Assembly (NCBI GenBank): GCA_947494445.1
Contig: CANLVD010000007.1
Coordinates: 103,740-167,739 of the forward strand
Direction: 5' to 3'
DNA from: an uncultured Paracoccaceae bacterium
Lineage (GTDB): Bacteria; Pseudomonadota; Alphaproteobacteria; Rhodobacterales; Rhodobacteraceae
DNA: 64,000 nt
The position numbers and the translations under genes are program-made. How positions within the stretch are numbered: the first letter of the stretch is position 1; each line of letters begins with the position of its first letter. This document shows positions 18,552 to 27,298 of the stretch, one piece after another. Under the pieces are notes generated by a model. That model was not told the origin of the DNA. It did not search any database and worked only from the letters and a program-made list of their open reading frames with translations.

Positions 18552-19715
18552 ATGTTTCAGGCATCCATGAATTTCGCATTGGGAGATGATGTGGAGGCCC
18601 TGCGAGACATGGTTCATCGCTGGGCTCAGGATCGTGTGGCGCCCATCGCGGCCGACATTGACCGGGAAAACCTCTTTCCCGCACATCTGTGGACAGAAAT
18701 GGGTGAGCTTGGTCTTTTGGGCATCACGGTGGCTGAGGCCGATGGTGGCGCCGGTATGGGGTATCTGGCTCATGTGGTGGCGGTTGAGGAGATCGCGCGC
18801 GCCTCGGCGTCAGTATCGTTGAGTTACGGGGCGCATTCCAACCTGTGCGTCAACCAGATCGCCCTGAACGGATCAGATGCGCAAAAGGCGCGCTATCTGC
18901 CCGGTTTGCTGTCGGGTGCGCATGTCGGATCGCTTGCGATGTCTGAAGCCGGTTCGGGATCTGATGTGGTGTCGATGAGCCTTGCGGCGGAGAAACGCAA
19001 TGATCGGTTTGTCCTGAATGGATCAAAGTACTGGATCACCAATTCGCCTGAGGCCAGCACGCTGGTGGTCTATGCCAAGACCGACAAGGAGGCCGGGCCC
19101 AAGGGGATTACCGCCTTTCTGATCGAGCGCGATATGACCGGATTTTCCGTTGGTCCGCATTTCGACAAGCTGGGCATGCGGGGCTCGAACACTGCTGAGA
19201 TCACATTTGATGATGTTGAAGTGCCTTACGACAACATTCTGGGACGGGAGGGGCAGGGTGTGAATGTGCTTATGTCCGGGCTGGATTATGAGCGTGTCGT
19301 GCTGTCTGGCATAGGCATAGGCATCATGCACGGCATACTTGATCACATCATGCCCTACATGCACGAACGCAAACAGTTCGGGCAATCCATCGGGAACTTC
19401 CAGTTGATGCAGGGCAAGATTGCCGACATTTACACAGCCATGAACTCGACACGCGCCTATGTTTACGCGGTTGCTGCCGCTTGCGACCGGGGCGAGGTGA
19501 CCCGTCAGGATGCTGCTGCTTGCGTGCTTTATGCATCGGAGAAAGCGATGGAGATGGCGGTACAGGGAGTACAGGCAATGGGCGGTGCGGGGTTTCTGAA
19601 TGACAGTCCGCTGTCGCGCATCATGCGCGATGCCAAGCTGATGGAAATCGGTGCGGGCACGTCCGAGATCCGCCGCATGCTGATCGGGCGGGAATTGATG
19701 AAGGTGACGGCCTAG
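18552..19715 (+). CDS. ivd: Isovaleryl-CoA dehydrogenase
   Basis: 387 residues. This FAD acyl-CoA dehydrogenase oxidises isovaleryl-CoA to 3-methylcrotonyl-CoA in leucine breakdown. The family core is AMSEAGSGSDVVSM and YWITNSP. The catalytic Glu247 is in GLDYER, the position used by isovaleryl-CoA dehydrogenases rather than the C-terminal Glu of short- or medium-chain enzymes. MGGAGFLNDSP and GTSEIRRMLIGREL follow. The usual partners (methylcrotonyl-CoA carboxylase, HMG-CoA lyase) are not adjacent. Its stop overlaps the convergent gene's stop in a CTAG. Confidence 0.92.
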   Translation: MFQASMNFALGDDVEALRDMVHRWAQDRVAPIAADIDRENLFPAHLWTEMGELGLLGITVAEADGGAGMGYLAHVVAVEEIARASASVSLSYGAHSNLCVNQIALNGSDAQKARYLPGLLSGAHVGSLAMSEAGSGSDVVSMSLAAEKRNDRFVLNGSKYWITNSPEASTLVVYAKTDKEAGPKGITAFLIERDMTGFSVGPHFDKLGMRGSNTAEITFDDVEVPYDNILGREGQGVNVLMSGLDYERVVLSGIGIGIMHGILDHIMPYMHERKQFGQSIGNFQLMQGKIADIYTAMNSTRAYVYAVAAACDRGEVTRQDAAACVLYASEKAMEMAVQGVQAMGGAGFLNDSPLSRIMRDAKLMEIGAGTSEIRRMLIGRELMKVTA

Positions 19716-20665
19716 GGCACGGACTGGCCGTTGGCTGTGCCGATGCCGTACAGCCTGCCGACATTGCCACCGTCATCGAACAGCGCGTCAAAGCCAAAGC
19801 CGATGGCCGAGCCGGGAAGGCCCTGCTGGTTGCCGAAGAACGCGCCACTGACGGACCCATCGTTCAGCACCACGGAACTGCTGTCCTCGAAGTCTCCGAT
19901 CAGATCGCCGGAGAACCCCGTGCCACTGACCAGCCCGTCATCAATCAGGATGGTCCATTCGCCGTCATGCACCGCACCGGTCACGGCGTTGGTGCCAAAA
20001 TCGACCAGCAGATTGACGTCGCCTTCGCTGCCAAGGCTCTGGCCGGTCAGAAGGCTTTCCACATCGTCGCCGGTCAGCACTGTTTCCCGTGCCAGATTGG
20101 CGGCATAAACCACGGAATTGCCGGTATATCTGACGCGTCCATCATCCGGCATGGCATCCGGGTCAGTTCGCCAGCCACCATAGCCACGAATGATGCCACC
20201 TGTGATCACGCCATCAGGCAGTTCGGTCGCATCATCCGGGATATAAAGGATCGTAGCGCGTGCGACCGATGCGCCGGTCTCGTCAAATCGCAGTCCAACG
20301 GACGATCCGTCTACCTGCCCGGCAAATATACTGGCAGACCCGCTGAGCTTTCCCAGAAGAATTTCCCGGTTGCCGATCTGCAAGACCAGAACATCTGCCG
20401 TTGGTACAGTCAGCCCGAAGGATCCGCGGCGGGTGCGGTCGATCTGATACCGTCCTTCCACAAGTTCCACGTTGAGGGCGCGAAATGGCAGGGCACGGCC
20501 CGTCAGATTGGGCAGGCTCGCCGCAGAATTGCCTGCGCCGTCGCTGACAAGATCATTAGCCGTGGTTGTCAGGGGCTCGTTGGTGAACAGCAAGGTCTCG
20601 GCCGATGAACAGGCGGAAAGCGCTGTCAGGACCGAGAACAGGCACAAAGATCGAAATGGAGGCAT
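19712..20665 (-). CDS. TbpB-like surface lipoprotein (transferrin-binding-protein-like beta-barrel)
   Basis: 317 residues from ATG 20665; a TTG 21 bases upstream is also possible. The lipobox is LSAC at about residue 19. The C-terminal part has DGEWTILIDDGLVSGTGF followed by NDGSVSGAFFGNQQGLPGSAIGFGFDA (split here only by description), the pattern of the eight-stranded barrels in transferrin-binding-protein-like lipoproteins. Such proteins are usually surface lipoproteins. It is the last gene of the AttEFGH-like operon, 63 bases after the DUF2237 gene. The ligand cannot be inferred, and iron is not implied by the neighbours. Confidence 0.65.
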   Translation of the reverse strand: MPPFRSLCLFSVLTALSACSSAETLLFTNEPLTTTANDLVSDGAGNSAASLPNLTGRALPFRALNVELVEGRYQIDRTRRGSFGLTVPTADVLVLQIGNREILLGKLSGSASIFAGQVDGSSVGLRFDETGASVARATILYIPDDATELPDGVITGGIIRGYGGWRTDPDAMPDDGRVRYTGNSVVYAANLARETVLTGDDVESLLTGQSLGSEGDVNLLVDFGTNAVTGAVHDGEWTILIDDGLVSGTGFSGDLIGDFEDSSSVVLNDGSVSGAFFGNQQGLPGSAIGFGFDALFDDGGNVGRLYGIGTANGQSVP

Positions 20666-20728
20666 AGGGCTTACCCGAATACTCAATACAATTGGGCTAC
20701 CTTAAAATTGTCTATGCTGCGCTGCAAT

Positions 20729-21100
20729 TCAATTCCCGCCTGCAAGACGTGCGACGGTGACTTTTTCAAGGGCGGAAGAATGGGTCGCCTCAAGGCAAAC
20801 CTTCGGTGCCACGCCCGCCCGGTCCGCCTCGATCCAGCGATCAAGGCAAAGGCACCAGCGGTCACCATCCTGCAAGCCTGCAAAACCATATTCCGGCCGT
20901 GCGGTGCTAAGGTCATTGCCGCGGGATTTTGAAAACGCCAGAAACTCCGATGTCATGATCGCGCAGACCACGTGGCGGCCATGATCCATCGGGCCAGTGT
21001 TGCAGCATCCATCCCGGAAAAACCCGGTCAGAGGTTCGGTGGAGCAGGAGGCAAGCGGCTCTCCCAACACATTCAGTGGATTTTCTTCCTTGTCCAGCAT
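20729..21100 (-). CDS. DUF2237-family small cytoplasmic protein
   Basis: 123 residues. It is nearly a consensus DUF2237 protein: NVLGEPLASCS, PLTGFFRDGCCNTG, VCAIMTSEFLAFSKSRGNDLSTP-like block, and GDRWCLC near residue 80. Six conserved Cys residues suggest a metal or redox role, but none is established. It starts 3 bases after the AttH-like gene ends. No export signal. Confidence 0.88.
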   Translation of the reverse strand: MLDKEENPLNVLGEPLASCSTEPLTGFFRDGCCNTGPMDHGRHVVCAIMTSEFLAFSKSRGNDLSTARPEYGFAGLQDGDRWCLCLDRWIEADRAGVAPKVCLEATHSSALEKVTVARLAGGN

Positions 21101-21103
21101 TGC

Positions 21104-22159
21104 TCAGTATCCTGTCATTTCCAGATAACCCCGACCGGGATGGCTGCCTTTCACTGTGACCGGACCTTCCCAATAAGGGAACAGGGTTTTCATATAGCTG
21201 TCGGGGTTGATCGCGGTGATCGTGACATCAACTGCACGCTCAGGGATTTCCAGCCGCCAGCTTGTCGGGATCTTGCGGTCTTCAACCGTATTGGCGGCAA
21301 GAGGCGTCAGTTTCAGTTGGTCCTGGCGCAAGGGGCTTGCCTGACCGTCTGCCGTGATCCAGGTGCCGGAATGAAAGTCGTCGCCATCTTCGTGACGCAA
21401 CCGAAAACCCATGACTTTCACGCCATCATCAAGATGCAGCGAGACCCAGTCCCAGCCGGACTGATCGCCTGACAAGGGCTGAGAGGACCACTCGCGGTCC
21501 AGCCAGGCTTGGCCCGAGACCCTGTGGGAGGTTTCTCCAATCTTTACGGTGCCAGTCAGCTTTAAAGACGGCTGGCTGTAGTAGTAGGAGGCTTGACCCT
21601 GTTCAGATTTGACGGAGAACCCGTTGTCACCGTGAAAAACCAGCGGGCCGGATGCGTTCAACTGCACATCATAGGAAAATCCGTCACCTTTGGCCCGCAA
21701 GGTCAACTGATCAAAGCTGCCGTCACTGCTGACCAATGACCAGTCATCTATCCATGCCGAGAATGGCGAGGCCTCAACTCCTGCCTGACCAATCCCGCCC
21801 CGGGCAAATTTTTCTGCGCTACGATGGACGTCTGGGGTGCTCAGCGCGGCGTGGGCCATCCAGATCTGACGGTTCTGCCAGCCTGTGGCAGTATCCTGAG
21901 CCTTGCCAGCCTGTCGAAACAGGGTCCATTGCAGGCCCATTGGCTGGCCCTCTTCGTTTTCGAAATTTGCAGTCAGATACCACCATTCGATGCGAAAGCC
22001 GGGATGTGCCGCGTGATCTTCGGGAAAGCTGAACTGGTATCCCGGCAAAACTTGCTCAAAACCGTCGGCTTGCATGCCCAGTCCCGCAAACCCTTGAGCC
22101 AACCCATTGGTCGCAATGCCGAGCAACAGGCAAATCGTGGCCAATCCTTTACCGTTCAT
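21104..22159 (-). CDS. AttH-like exported lipocalin-fold protein (CrtC/AttH family)
   Basis: 351 residues. A signal peptide ends near GLA-QG. FRIEWWYLTANF near residue 55 and the later SGQAWLDREWSSQPL are the landmarks of the CrtC/AttH double-lipocalin family. The family includes carotenoid hydratase and the AttH component of AttEFGH-type systems. Here the ABC neighbours point to AttH. The start lies 11 bases inside the FtsX-like gene. A periplasmic lipid-like ligand is plausible, but unproven. Confidence 0.85.
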   Translation of the reverse strand: MNGKGLATICLLLGIATNGLAQGFAGLGMQADGFEQVLPGYQFSFPEDHAAHPGFRIEWWYLTANFENEEGQPMGLQWTLFRQAGKAQDTATGWQNRQIWMAHAALSTPDVHRSAEKFARGGIGQAGVEASPFSAWIDDWSLVSSDGSFDQLTLRAKGDGFSYDVQLNASGPLVFHGDNGFSVKSEQGQASYYYSQPSLKLTGTVKIGETSHRVSGQAWLDREWSSQPLSGDQSGWDWVSLHLDDGVKVMGFRLRHEDGDDFHSGTWITADGQASPLRQDQLKLTPLAANTVEDRKIPTSWRLEIPERAVDVTITAINPDSYMKTLFPYWEGPVTVKGSHPGRGYLEMTGY

Positions 22160-24572
22160 TGGAAAACACTCCGATCAGGGTGGCCGGTGGTGTGCGTTGC
22201 AGCCTCAGAATCGGCCAGAGCGAGGCAACCAGCGCGGTCAGCAGGGCAAGACCGATCAGGGATATCCATTGGAGGGGGAAAAGGAATACCGGAAGCTCCC
22301 ATCCAAAGGCCTCGACATTAATCACTTTGGTCAGAATGGTGGCCAGGATCAGACCAAGGGGAATGGCAAAGAGCGCTGTAAAGAGCGCCAATCCCAGCAT
22401 CCTCCCAAGTTCGATCCAGCCAAGCTGTCTGCGGGTCATGCCCAGTGCCCATAAGGGCGCCAGTTGCGGCAGGCGCAAGTTCGACAGCGTCAGCAGAGAG
22501 GTAAAAAGTGCAATGCCTGCGACCACGAGAGTGAGCGCATTGAGGGCAAGGGTCACGGCAAAAGTCGTCTCGAAAATCTCGCGCGATGCGGCTTTGACGC
22601 GGGATTGATCGACGATGGAACGTTCAGGCAGACCCTCTTTGATCAGGAGGTCCCTCACAGTTGTGATGCACTCTGGTGCAACCCGCAGTGCAAAGCGCCG
22701 CTGGTCCAGATCGCTCCAGTTTTCAGTCAGTGTCGTTGCATTGATCATCACGGCCCCGGTTGGGTTTCCATAGTCCGAAAAGACACCGGCGATCTCAGCG
22801 GTCCAGCCACCCGAGGGTGAGGGGAGCGTCAGCGGATCGCCGGGTTCAACGTTGAACCGGCGCGCAAATTGCTCGGAGACCAGCGCAAACTGGCCATCCC
22901 GAACCTTGTCCCACATCCCCCGAGACGTTTGCAGCATCGGCCAGTTGTCGCGGTACGTTACGTGATCCTCAAACCCGAAAACAGTCACCGGCCAGGCGTC
23001 AATGCGGACATCGCTTGACCAGATTGGCAGCACCGCGTCGACCTCCGGCAGACTGCCAGCAAAGGCCTTGAGGCCCAGACCCGTGGCAGTGTCAGGGGCG
23101 GTCACGTACAGCTCAGCAGCCAAACGCTGATCCAGCCAACCCAGAAAGGTCTTGCGAAACCCGTCGACCATGGTGCCAACCCCGATGTTGACCGACAGCG
23201 CTAGCAGCAAGGCCATCAGCGACAGGGTCAGTCCCCGCAATTGCTGCCGGGTATCAGCCCAGATCCAGCGGCTGAGCGGCGTGGCCTGTCTGGCTTCCAT
23301 CCAGTGAAGAATGTTGCTGGCCAGCACGGGCAGCAGAAGGGCCGTTCCCGTCAGCACCGAACCCATCAGGATAAACCCGGATGCCAACCCCCGGCCTAGA
23401 AGAAGCGTGACAACAGCTACGCCCAGCAGCAGGATGGCGAGCCCACCCTGCCGGGTCAGATCACGTCTGTGGGCCGCTTGCCATGCCTCTGGTCTGGCAG
23501 GGGCAAGGACCGGCAGGCGCGCGGCCTTCCAGATGCTCTGAGCGGCGGCCGCAAAAGCCCCTATCAGGCTCATGCCCAGACCGGCAATCCACCAGCTTGG
23601 TTGCAGGTTGAGCGCACCATCAACGTTGGCACCGTAAAGGCCCCGCAAACTCGCGGCAACATCAGGCAACAGGCTGGAGGCGATCAGATATCCCAGGACC
23701 ATCCCGGCGGATCCCGCCAGCAGGACCGAGCCAAGCACCTCAAGGCTCAGAGCGATCACCAAAGCGCGCGAGGATGCTCCACAGGCTCGCATGGTGCGCA
23801 GCATCGGTTTGCGTTGCTCGAAGCTCAGGCCGATGGTTGCGTGTACGATGAACAGCCCGACGACAAAGGACAGAAATCCGAAGGCTGTCAGATTGAGGTG
23901 AAAGCTGTCCGTCAGGCGTGACAAGTCACCGGAGGCATCACTGGCCTGAAGCTTAACACGACCCTCCGTCACGGAAGAGATGGCGAGGTGATCGGCGTTT
24001 GAAAGTTTGAGCGACACCAGATAATCTGGTGCAACGCGTCCGGACCGATCCGCGACCCACGAGATATCGACCACAATTGTGTCGGGGGGCAAACCATCTG
24101 ATACGCGCGCGGGCGGCAGGATCGCCGGCAATGGCAAAGCGGTATCTGCGGACACCAGCGCAATACCGCTGCCCGTGACGAAGTCGGCCAATGATCCGGC
24201 TTCATCAGTTGATTGTATTAGGCTTTTCTGGGGCAAGGATGTCGGTTCGATCCCGATGATGCGCAACCGGCGATTTCCGTCGCGCAGGACCGTTTCCATG
24301 ACCGGAGACAGGTTAATCCCGGCACGCCTGAGTGCCACGTAATCCGTCAGGCTGATCGACAGCCCGGCGTTGCCTGTCCAGCGGTCCAGATCATCCCCGC
24401 CAAGAACGCCTGCGGCCTGAGCATAGCTGTCGCGGGCTTGCGCGTTGATCGCCTGAACACCTGACCAAAGTGCCGTTGCCGTCGCCAATCCAATGAGAAG
24501 AATGACGAACTGCCAGGGCTTTCTCCGCCAATGGGACAGGAGAGTGGTCAGGATCAACCTGTGACGCATCAT
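22149..24572 (-). CDS. FtsX-like ABC transporter permease (AttF/G type)
   Basis: 807 residues. Two FtsX/MacB-type permease units are fused: a helix near residue 22, large periplasmic loops, and helix clusters at about 233-345, 385-470 and 690-800. FtsX proteins do not move small solutes; they extrude lipids or lipoproteins or transmit force to periplasmic partners. The ATG overlaps the ATPase stop (ATGA), and the AttH-like gene starts inside its 3' end. The three genes form one functional unit. Confidence 0.9.
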   Translation of the reverse strand: MMRHRLILTTLLSHWRRKPWQFVILLIGLATATALWSGVQAINAQARDSYAQAAGVLGGDDLDRWTGNAGLSISLTDYVALRRAGINLSPVMETVLRDGNRRLRIIGIEPTSLPQKSLIQSTDEAGSLADFVTGSGIALVSADTALPLPAILPPARVSDGLPPDTIVVDISWVADRSGRVAPDYLVSLKLSNADHLAISSVTEGRVKLQASDASGDLSRLTDSFHLNLTAFGFLSFVVGLFIVHATIGLSFEQRKPMLRTMRACGASSRALVIALSLEVLGSVLLAGSAGMVLGYLIASSLLPDVAASLRGLYGANVDGALNLQPSWWIAGLGMSLIGAFAAAAQSIWKAARLPVLAPARPEAWQAAHRRDLTRQGGLAILLLGVAVVTLLLGRGLASGFILMGSVLTGTALLLPVLASNILHWMEARQATPLSRWIWADTRQQLRGLTLSLMALLLALSVNIGVGTMVDGFRKTFLGWLDQRLAAELYVTAPDTATGLGLKAFAGSLPEVDAVLPIWSSDVRIDAWPVTVFGFEDHVTYRDNWPMLQTSRGMWDKVRDGQFALVSEQFARRFNVEPGDPLTLPSPSGGWTAEIAGVFSDYGNPTGAVMINATTLTENWSDLDQRRFALRVAPECITTVRDLLIKEGLPERSIVDQSRVKAASREIFETTFAVTLALNALTLVVAGIALFTSLLTLSNLRLPQLAPLWALGMTRRQLGWIELGRMLGLALFTALFAIPLGLILATILTKVINVEAFGWELPVFLFPLQWISLIGLALLTALVASLWPILRLQRTPPATLIGVFSNER

Positions 24573-25234
24573 GTCAAACGCCCGGCCTTGAGCGTGAAGG
24601 AGCGATCCAGCCGTGCTGCAATGCGCGCTGAATGGGTGACCATCAACAGCGTCGCACCGCTGTCACGAACCAGATCCAGCATCAGGTCCAGAACTGTATC
24701 GCCGGTGGCCTCATCCAGATTTCCTGTGGGTTCATCGGCAAGAAGAAGGGGCGGGCGCCCGGCCAATGCCCGACCGATCGCCACGCGCTGTTGCTGACCT
24801 CCTGACAGCTGTTCGGGATAGCGCCGCTCCAGTCCGGTCAGTCCAAGGCGCTCGATCAGGTGATCGGTCCAGTCTGCATCTTGCCGCCCGGCAAGACTTG
24901 CCTGAAAGGTGATGTTGTCCCGGACATTCAAGGAGGGGATCAGATTGAACTGCTGAAAGACAAGGGCAAGCCTCTCGCGCCTGAGTTCCGACAGCCCATC
25001 GGCAGTCAACTGTGTCACATCCTGCCCGCAAACGCTGAGCTCACCGCTGTCTGCAACCTCAAGTCCACCGACCAGATGCAGAAACGTGCTTTTACCTGAT
25101 CCAGACTCGCCCAGAAGCGCTGCTGTGGTGCCTTCCTCAAGGTCGAAATCAAGACCATCCAGCACCGCGACATTGCCGGTGTCAGAGGGAAAGGTCTTGC
25201 GCAGATTTCGGGCAGAAACGATGGCGTTTGTCAT
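24569..25234 (-). CDS. ABC transporter ATP-binding protein, LolD/MacB type
   Basis: 221 residues from ATG 25234; an in-frame TTG three codons upstream is less likely. Walker A is GESGSGKST (42-50), with Q-loop VFQQFNLIPSL, signature [15 protein letters not shown] and Walker B LLLADEPTGNLD. All are intact. This is the typical partner of FtsX-like permeases. It heads the five-gene minus-strand operon ending with the TbpB-like lipoprotein. Confidence 0.92.
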   Translation of the reverse strand: MTNAIVSARNLRKTFPSDTGNVAVLDGLDFDLEEGTTAALLGESGSGKSTFLHLVGGLEVADSGELSVCGQDVTQLTADGLSELRRERLALVFQQFNLIPSLNVRDNITFQASLAGRQDADWTDHLIERLGLTGLERRYPEQLSGGQQQRVAIGRALAGRPPLLLADEPTGNLDEATGDTVLDLMLDLVRDSGATLLMVTHSARIAARLDRSFTLKAGRLT

Positions 25235-25367
25235 GCAATGCAACCTAAATCGCAGTTGTGGCTTTGCCAGTGGTCATACTGCCGCGATGCTTGTGAGTTG
25301 CTTACCTTCGAATGAGGAATTCTCGTCTTGACGCTCAAAGGCGGCTTGCTTAAACAGCGCGTCAGTT

Positions 25368-25444
25368 GGCGGAGTAGCTCAGGTGGTTAGAGCAGCGGAA
25401 TCATAATCCGCGTGTCGGGGGTTCAAGTCCCTCCTCCGCTACCA
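25368..25444 (+). tRNA. tRNA-Met (CAT), elongator type
   Basis: 77 bases with encoded CCA. Acceptor arms GGCGGAG / CTCCGCT (terminal G-U pair), D arm AGCTCAGGTGGTTAGAGC, anticodon arm GCGGA-ATCATAA-TCCGC with anticodon CAT at 25402-25404, and T loop TTCAAGT. The body matches alphaproteobacterial elongator Met tRNA. It lacks the A11-U24 and unpaired first-base features of the initiator. tRNA-Ile2 (lysidine) was considered and is less likely. Confidence 0.93.
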
Positions 25445-25494
25445 ACCAATCATCCTATTGCCGAACCCTGCGAACCACGTGAATTGGCTTACCC

Positions 25495-25785
25495 TCATGT
25501 TATGTTGCGGTCCGCCAGTGCCTCAGCGCTTGCCCGCCGGTAGTTCACGAAAGTATTCGCGCTGAGGATCACAAAGAACGTATCCATGTCGATCAGGATG
25601 AACCCTTCTTCGAGCATGGCACGTGACAGGATTTGGATGTCATCTGGGTAAAGTCGCTTGCGCCCTGTCATTTCGCGCAATTGTTTGGCTGAAATGCGAA
25701 ACCGTCCCGATGGCTTGCCGCCAAAGCTTTTCATATAAAGACTGGCGAGAAAGCGGGCTGTCTGAGCGCTGTTATCCATGATCAT
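25495..25785 (-). CDS. Small conserved alphaproteobacterial protein, unknown function
   Basis: 96 residues. SGRFRIS, GRKRLYPDDI, LIDMDTFFVILSANTFVNYRR are very conserved-looking blocks, and I recall similar proteins across alphaproteobacteria without an assigned function. The ISAKQLREMTGRKRL stretch could be a short helix-turn-helix with a basic recognition helix, which is a guess. It is convergent with the tRNA. A start two codons later (25779) is equally possible. The upstream 25786-25860 stretch is very AT-rich and probably contains divergent promoters. Confidence 0.7.
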   Translation of the reverse strand: MIMDNSAQTARFLASLYMKSFGGKPSGRFRISAKQLREMTGRKRLYPDDIQILSRAMLEEGFILIDMDTFFVILSANTFVNYRRASAEALADRNIT

Positions 25786-25899
25786 CTTTTAGAAAGTTAA
25801 AAAAATTATGTCTATAGACAAAAAAAATTTACTTAATATAAGCCTGCCATCAGCAGTGGCCGGTTGTGGCGCGTGCACTTCGGAGAAAGCCTTCCGGCA

Positions 25900-26355
25900 A
25901 TGAACAAGCAGATGAAATCAGGCAAGCAGAAGCGTCCGCTGCTCGTCATTGGCTGGATGGAAGGCATTGACCTGCCCAAGCTGGGTTTGAAATCTATCAA
26001 GGCCAAAATCGACACGGGCGCACGCACATCCGCCTTGCATGCTGTCAATATCGAGCCATTTGAGCGGGATGGCGAAAACTGGGTTCGTTTCAGGACCCGG
26101 CTGCAGGCGGGAGGGGCGCTCAAGTCCGTTGAAGCGCGCATTCACGAGACGAGAGCGATCAAGAACACCGGCGGCGTGCCCGAGGACAGGATTGTCATAC
26201 GAACGAAATTACATCTGTCTGATCAAAGCTGGACCATCGCGGTTTCGCTTGCTGATAGAACCAACATGCGGTTTCCGATGATCGTCGGTCGGACTGCTTT
26301 GAAATCGAGGAATATTGCGGTGCATACGCGTCGTGCAAATCTACTGAACGGGTAG
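25900..26355 (+). CDS. Retropepsin-like protease, RimB / ATP-dependent zinc protease family
   Basis: 151 residues from ATG 25900 (GGAGAAAG upstream). The single aspartic-protease signature is D38-T-G-A ([11 protein letters not shown]), followed by the retropepsin-like core and [10 protein letters not shown] near the end. The family is annotated as RimK-linked zinc protease, but the motif is aspartic. In Pseudomonas a homologue (RimB) acts with RimK on the glutamate tail of ribosomal protein S6. It lies 37 bases before rimK, which supports this role here. Confidence 0.82.
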   Translation: MNKQMKSGKQKRPLLVIGWMEGIDLPKLGLKSIKAKIDTGARTSALHAVNIEPFERDGENWVRFRTRLQAGGALKSVEARIHETRAIKNTGGVPEDRIVIRTKLHLSDQSWTIAVSLADRTNMRFPMIVGRTALKSRNIAVHTRRANLLNG

Positions 26356-26392
26356 CGTCCCAAAGCGCGACTGCCTCAGAAAGGAAAAGCTT

Positions 26393-27298
26393 ATGAAAAT
26401 TGCAATGATGGCCCGCAATCCTTCTCTGTATTCGCACAGACGCCTGAAAGAAGCGGCCGAAGAACGCGGCCACGAACTTCAGATCATCAACACACTGCGG
26501 TGTTACATGAACATCGCCTCGCGCAGGCCCGAGATCTATTACAACGGTGACAAGCTGACCGGGTTTGATGCCGTCATTCCGCGCATAGGGGCGTCGGTCA
26601 CCTTTTACGGTCTGGCGGTTTTGCGCCAGTTCGAAATGATGGGGGTCTATCCGCTCAATGAAAGCGTCGCAATTGGCCGCAGCCGGGACAAGTTGCGCTC
26701 GATGCAACTCTTGGCCCGCGATGGCATTGGCCTGCCAGTAACAACCTTTGCACATGATCCCAAGCAGACAGATGAAGTGTTGGAACTGGCAGGTGGTGCG
26801 CCGGTTGTCATCAAGTTGCTGGAAGGCACTCAGGGCATTGGTGTGGTTCTGGCCGACACCAAACGTTCGGCCACGTCCGTGGTTGAGGCGTTCCGGGGCG
26901 CAGGTGTGAACATCCTGCTTCAGGAGTTTATCAAAGAGGCAGGCGGCACCGACATTCGTGCCATTGTCGTGGGTGGCAAGGTTATTGCCGCGATGAAGCG
27001 ATCCGGTGCCGAGGGTGACTTCCGGTCCAACTTGCACCGAGGCGGATCGGCGCAATTGATAAAGCTGTCCCCAGAGGAGCGTGCCACGGCTGTGCGGGCC
27101 GCCAAATCGATGGGGCTGAATGTCTGTGGTGTTGATATGCTGCGCGCCAATCACGGGCCCGTTGTGATGGAAGTGAACTCGTCTCCGGGTCTGGAAGGTG
27201 TGGAGAAGGCAACCGGGCTGGATGTGGCTGGCAAGATCATCGACTATCTTGAAAAGTCCGCAAAACCGGGCGCCACAAAAACCAAAGGCAAGGGCTAA
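26393..27298 (+). CDS. rimK: RimK: ATP-grasp ligase, ribosomal protein S6 glutamylase type
   Basis: 301 residues. N-terminal pre-ATP-grasp domain ([18 protein letters not shown]) then ATP-grasp: [38 protein letters not shown] and [12 protein letters not shown] with the metal-binding E-x-N. RimK adds glutamate residues to the C-terminus of ribosomal protein S6 and can make poly-glutamate. AGGAAAAG precedes the ATG. The next gene overlaps its stop by one base. Confidence 0.93.
   Translation: MKIAMMARNPSLYSHRRLKEAAEERGHELQIINTLRCYMNIASRRPEIYYNGDKLTGFDAVIPRIGASVTFYGLAVLRQFEMMGVYPLNESVAIGRSRDKLRSMQLLARDGIGLPVTTFAHDPKQTDEVLELAGGAPVVIKLLEGTQGIGVVLADTKRSATSVVEAFRGAGVNILLQEFIKEAGGTDIRAIVVGGKVIAAMKRSGAEGDFRSNLHRGGSAQLIKLSPEERATAVRAAKSMGLNVCGVDMLRANHGPVVMEVNSSPGLEGVEKATGLDVAGKIIDYLEKSAKPGATKTKGKG

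Noticed and set aside
25368..25444. tRNA as phage or island attachment site
   Set aside because: No integrase gene and no partial tRNA repeat were found downstream; flanking genes look core.
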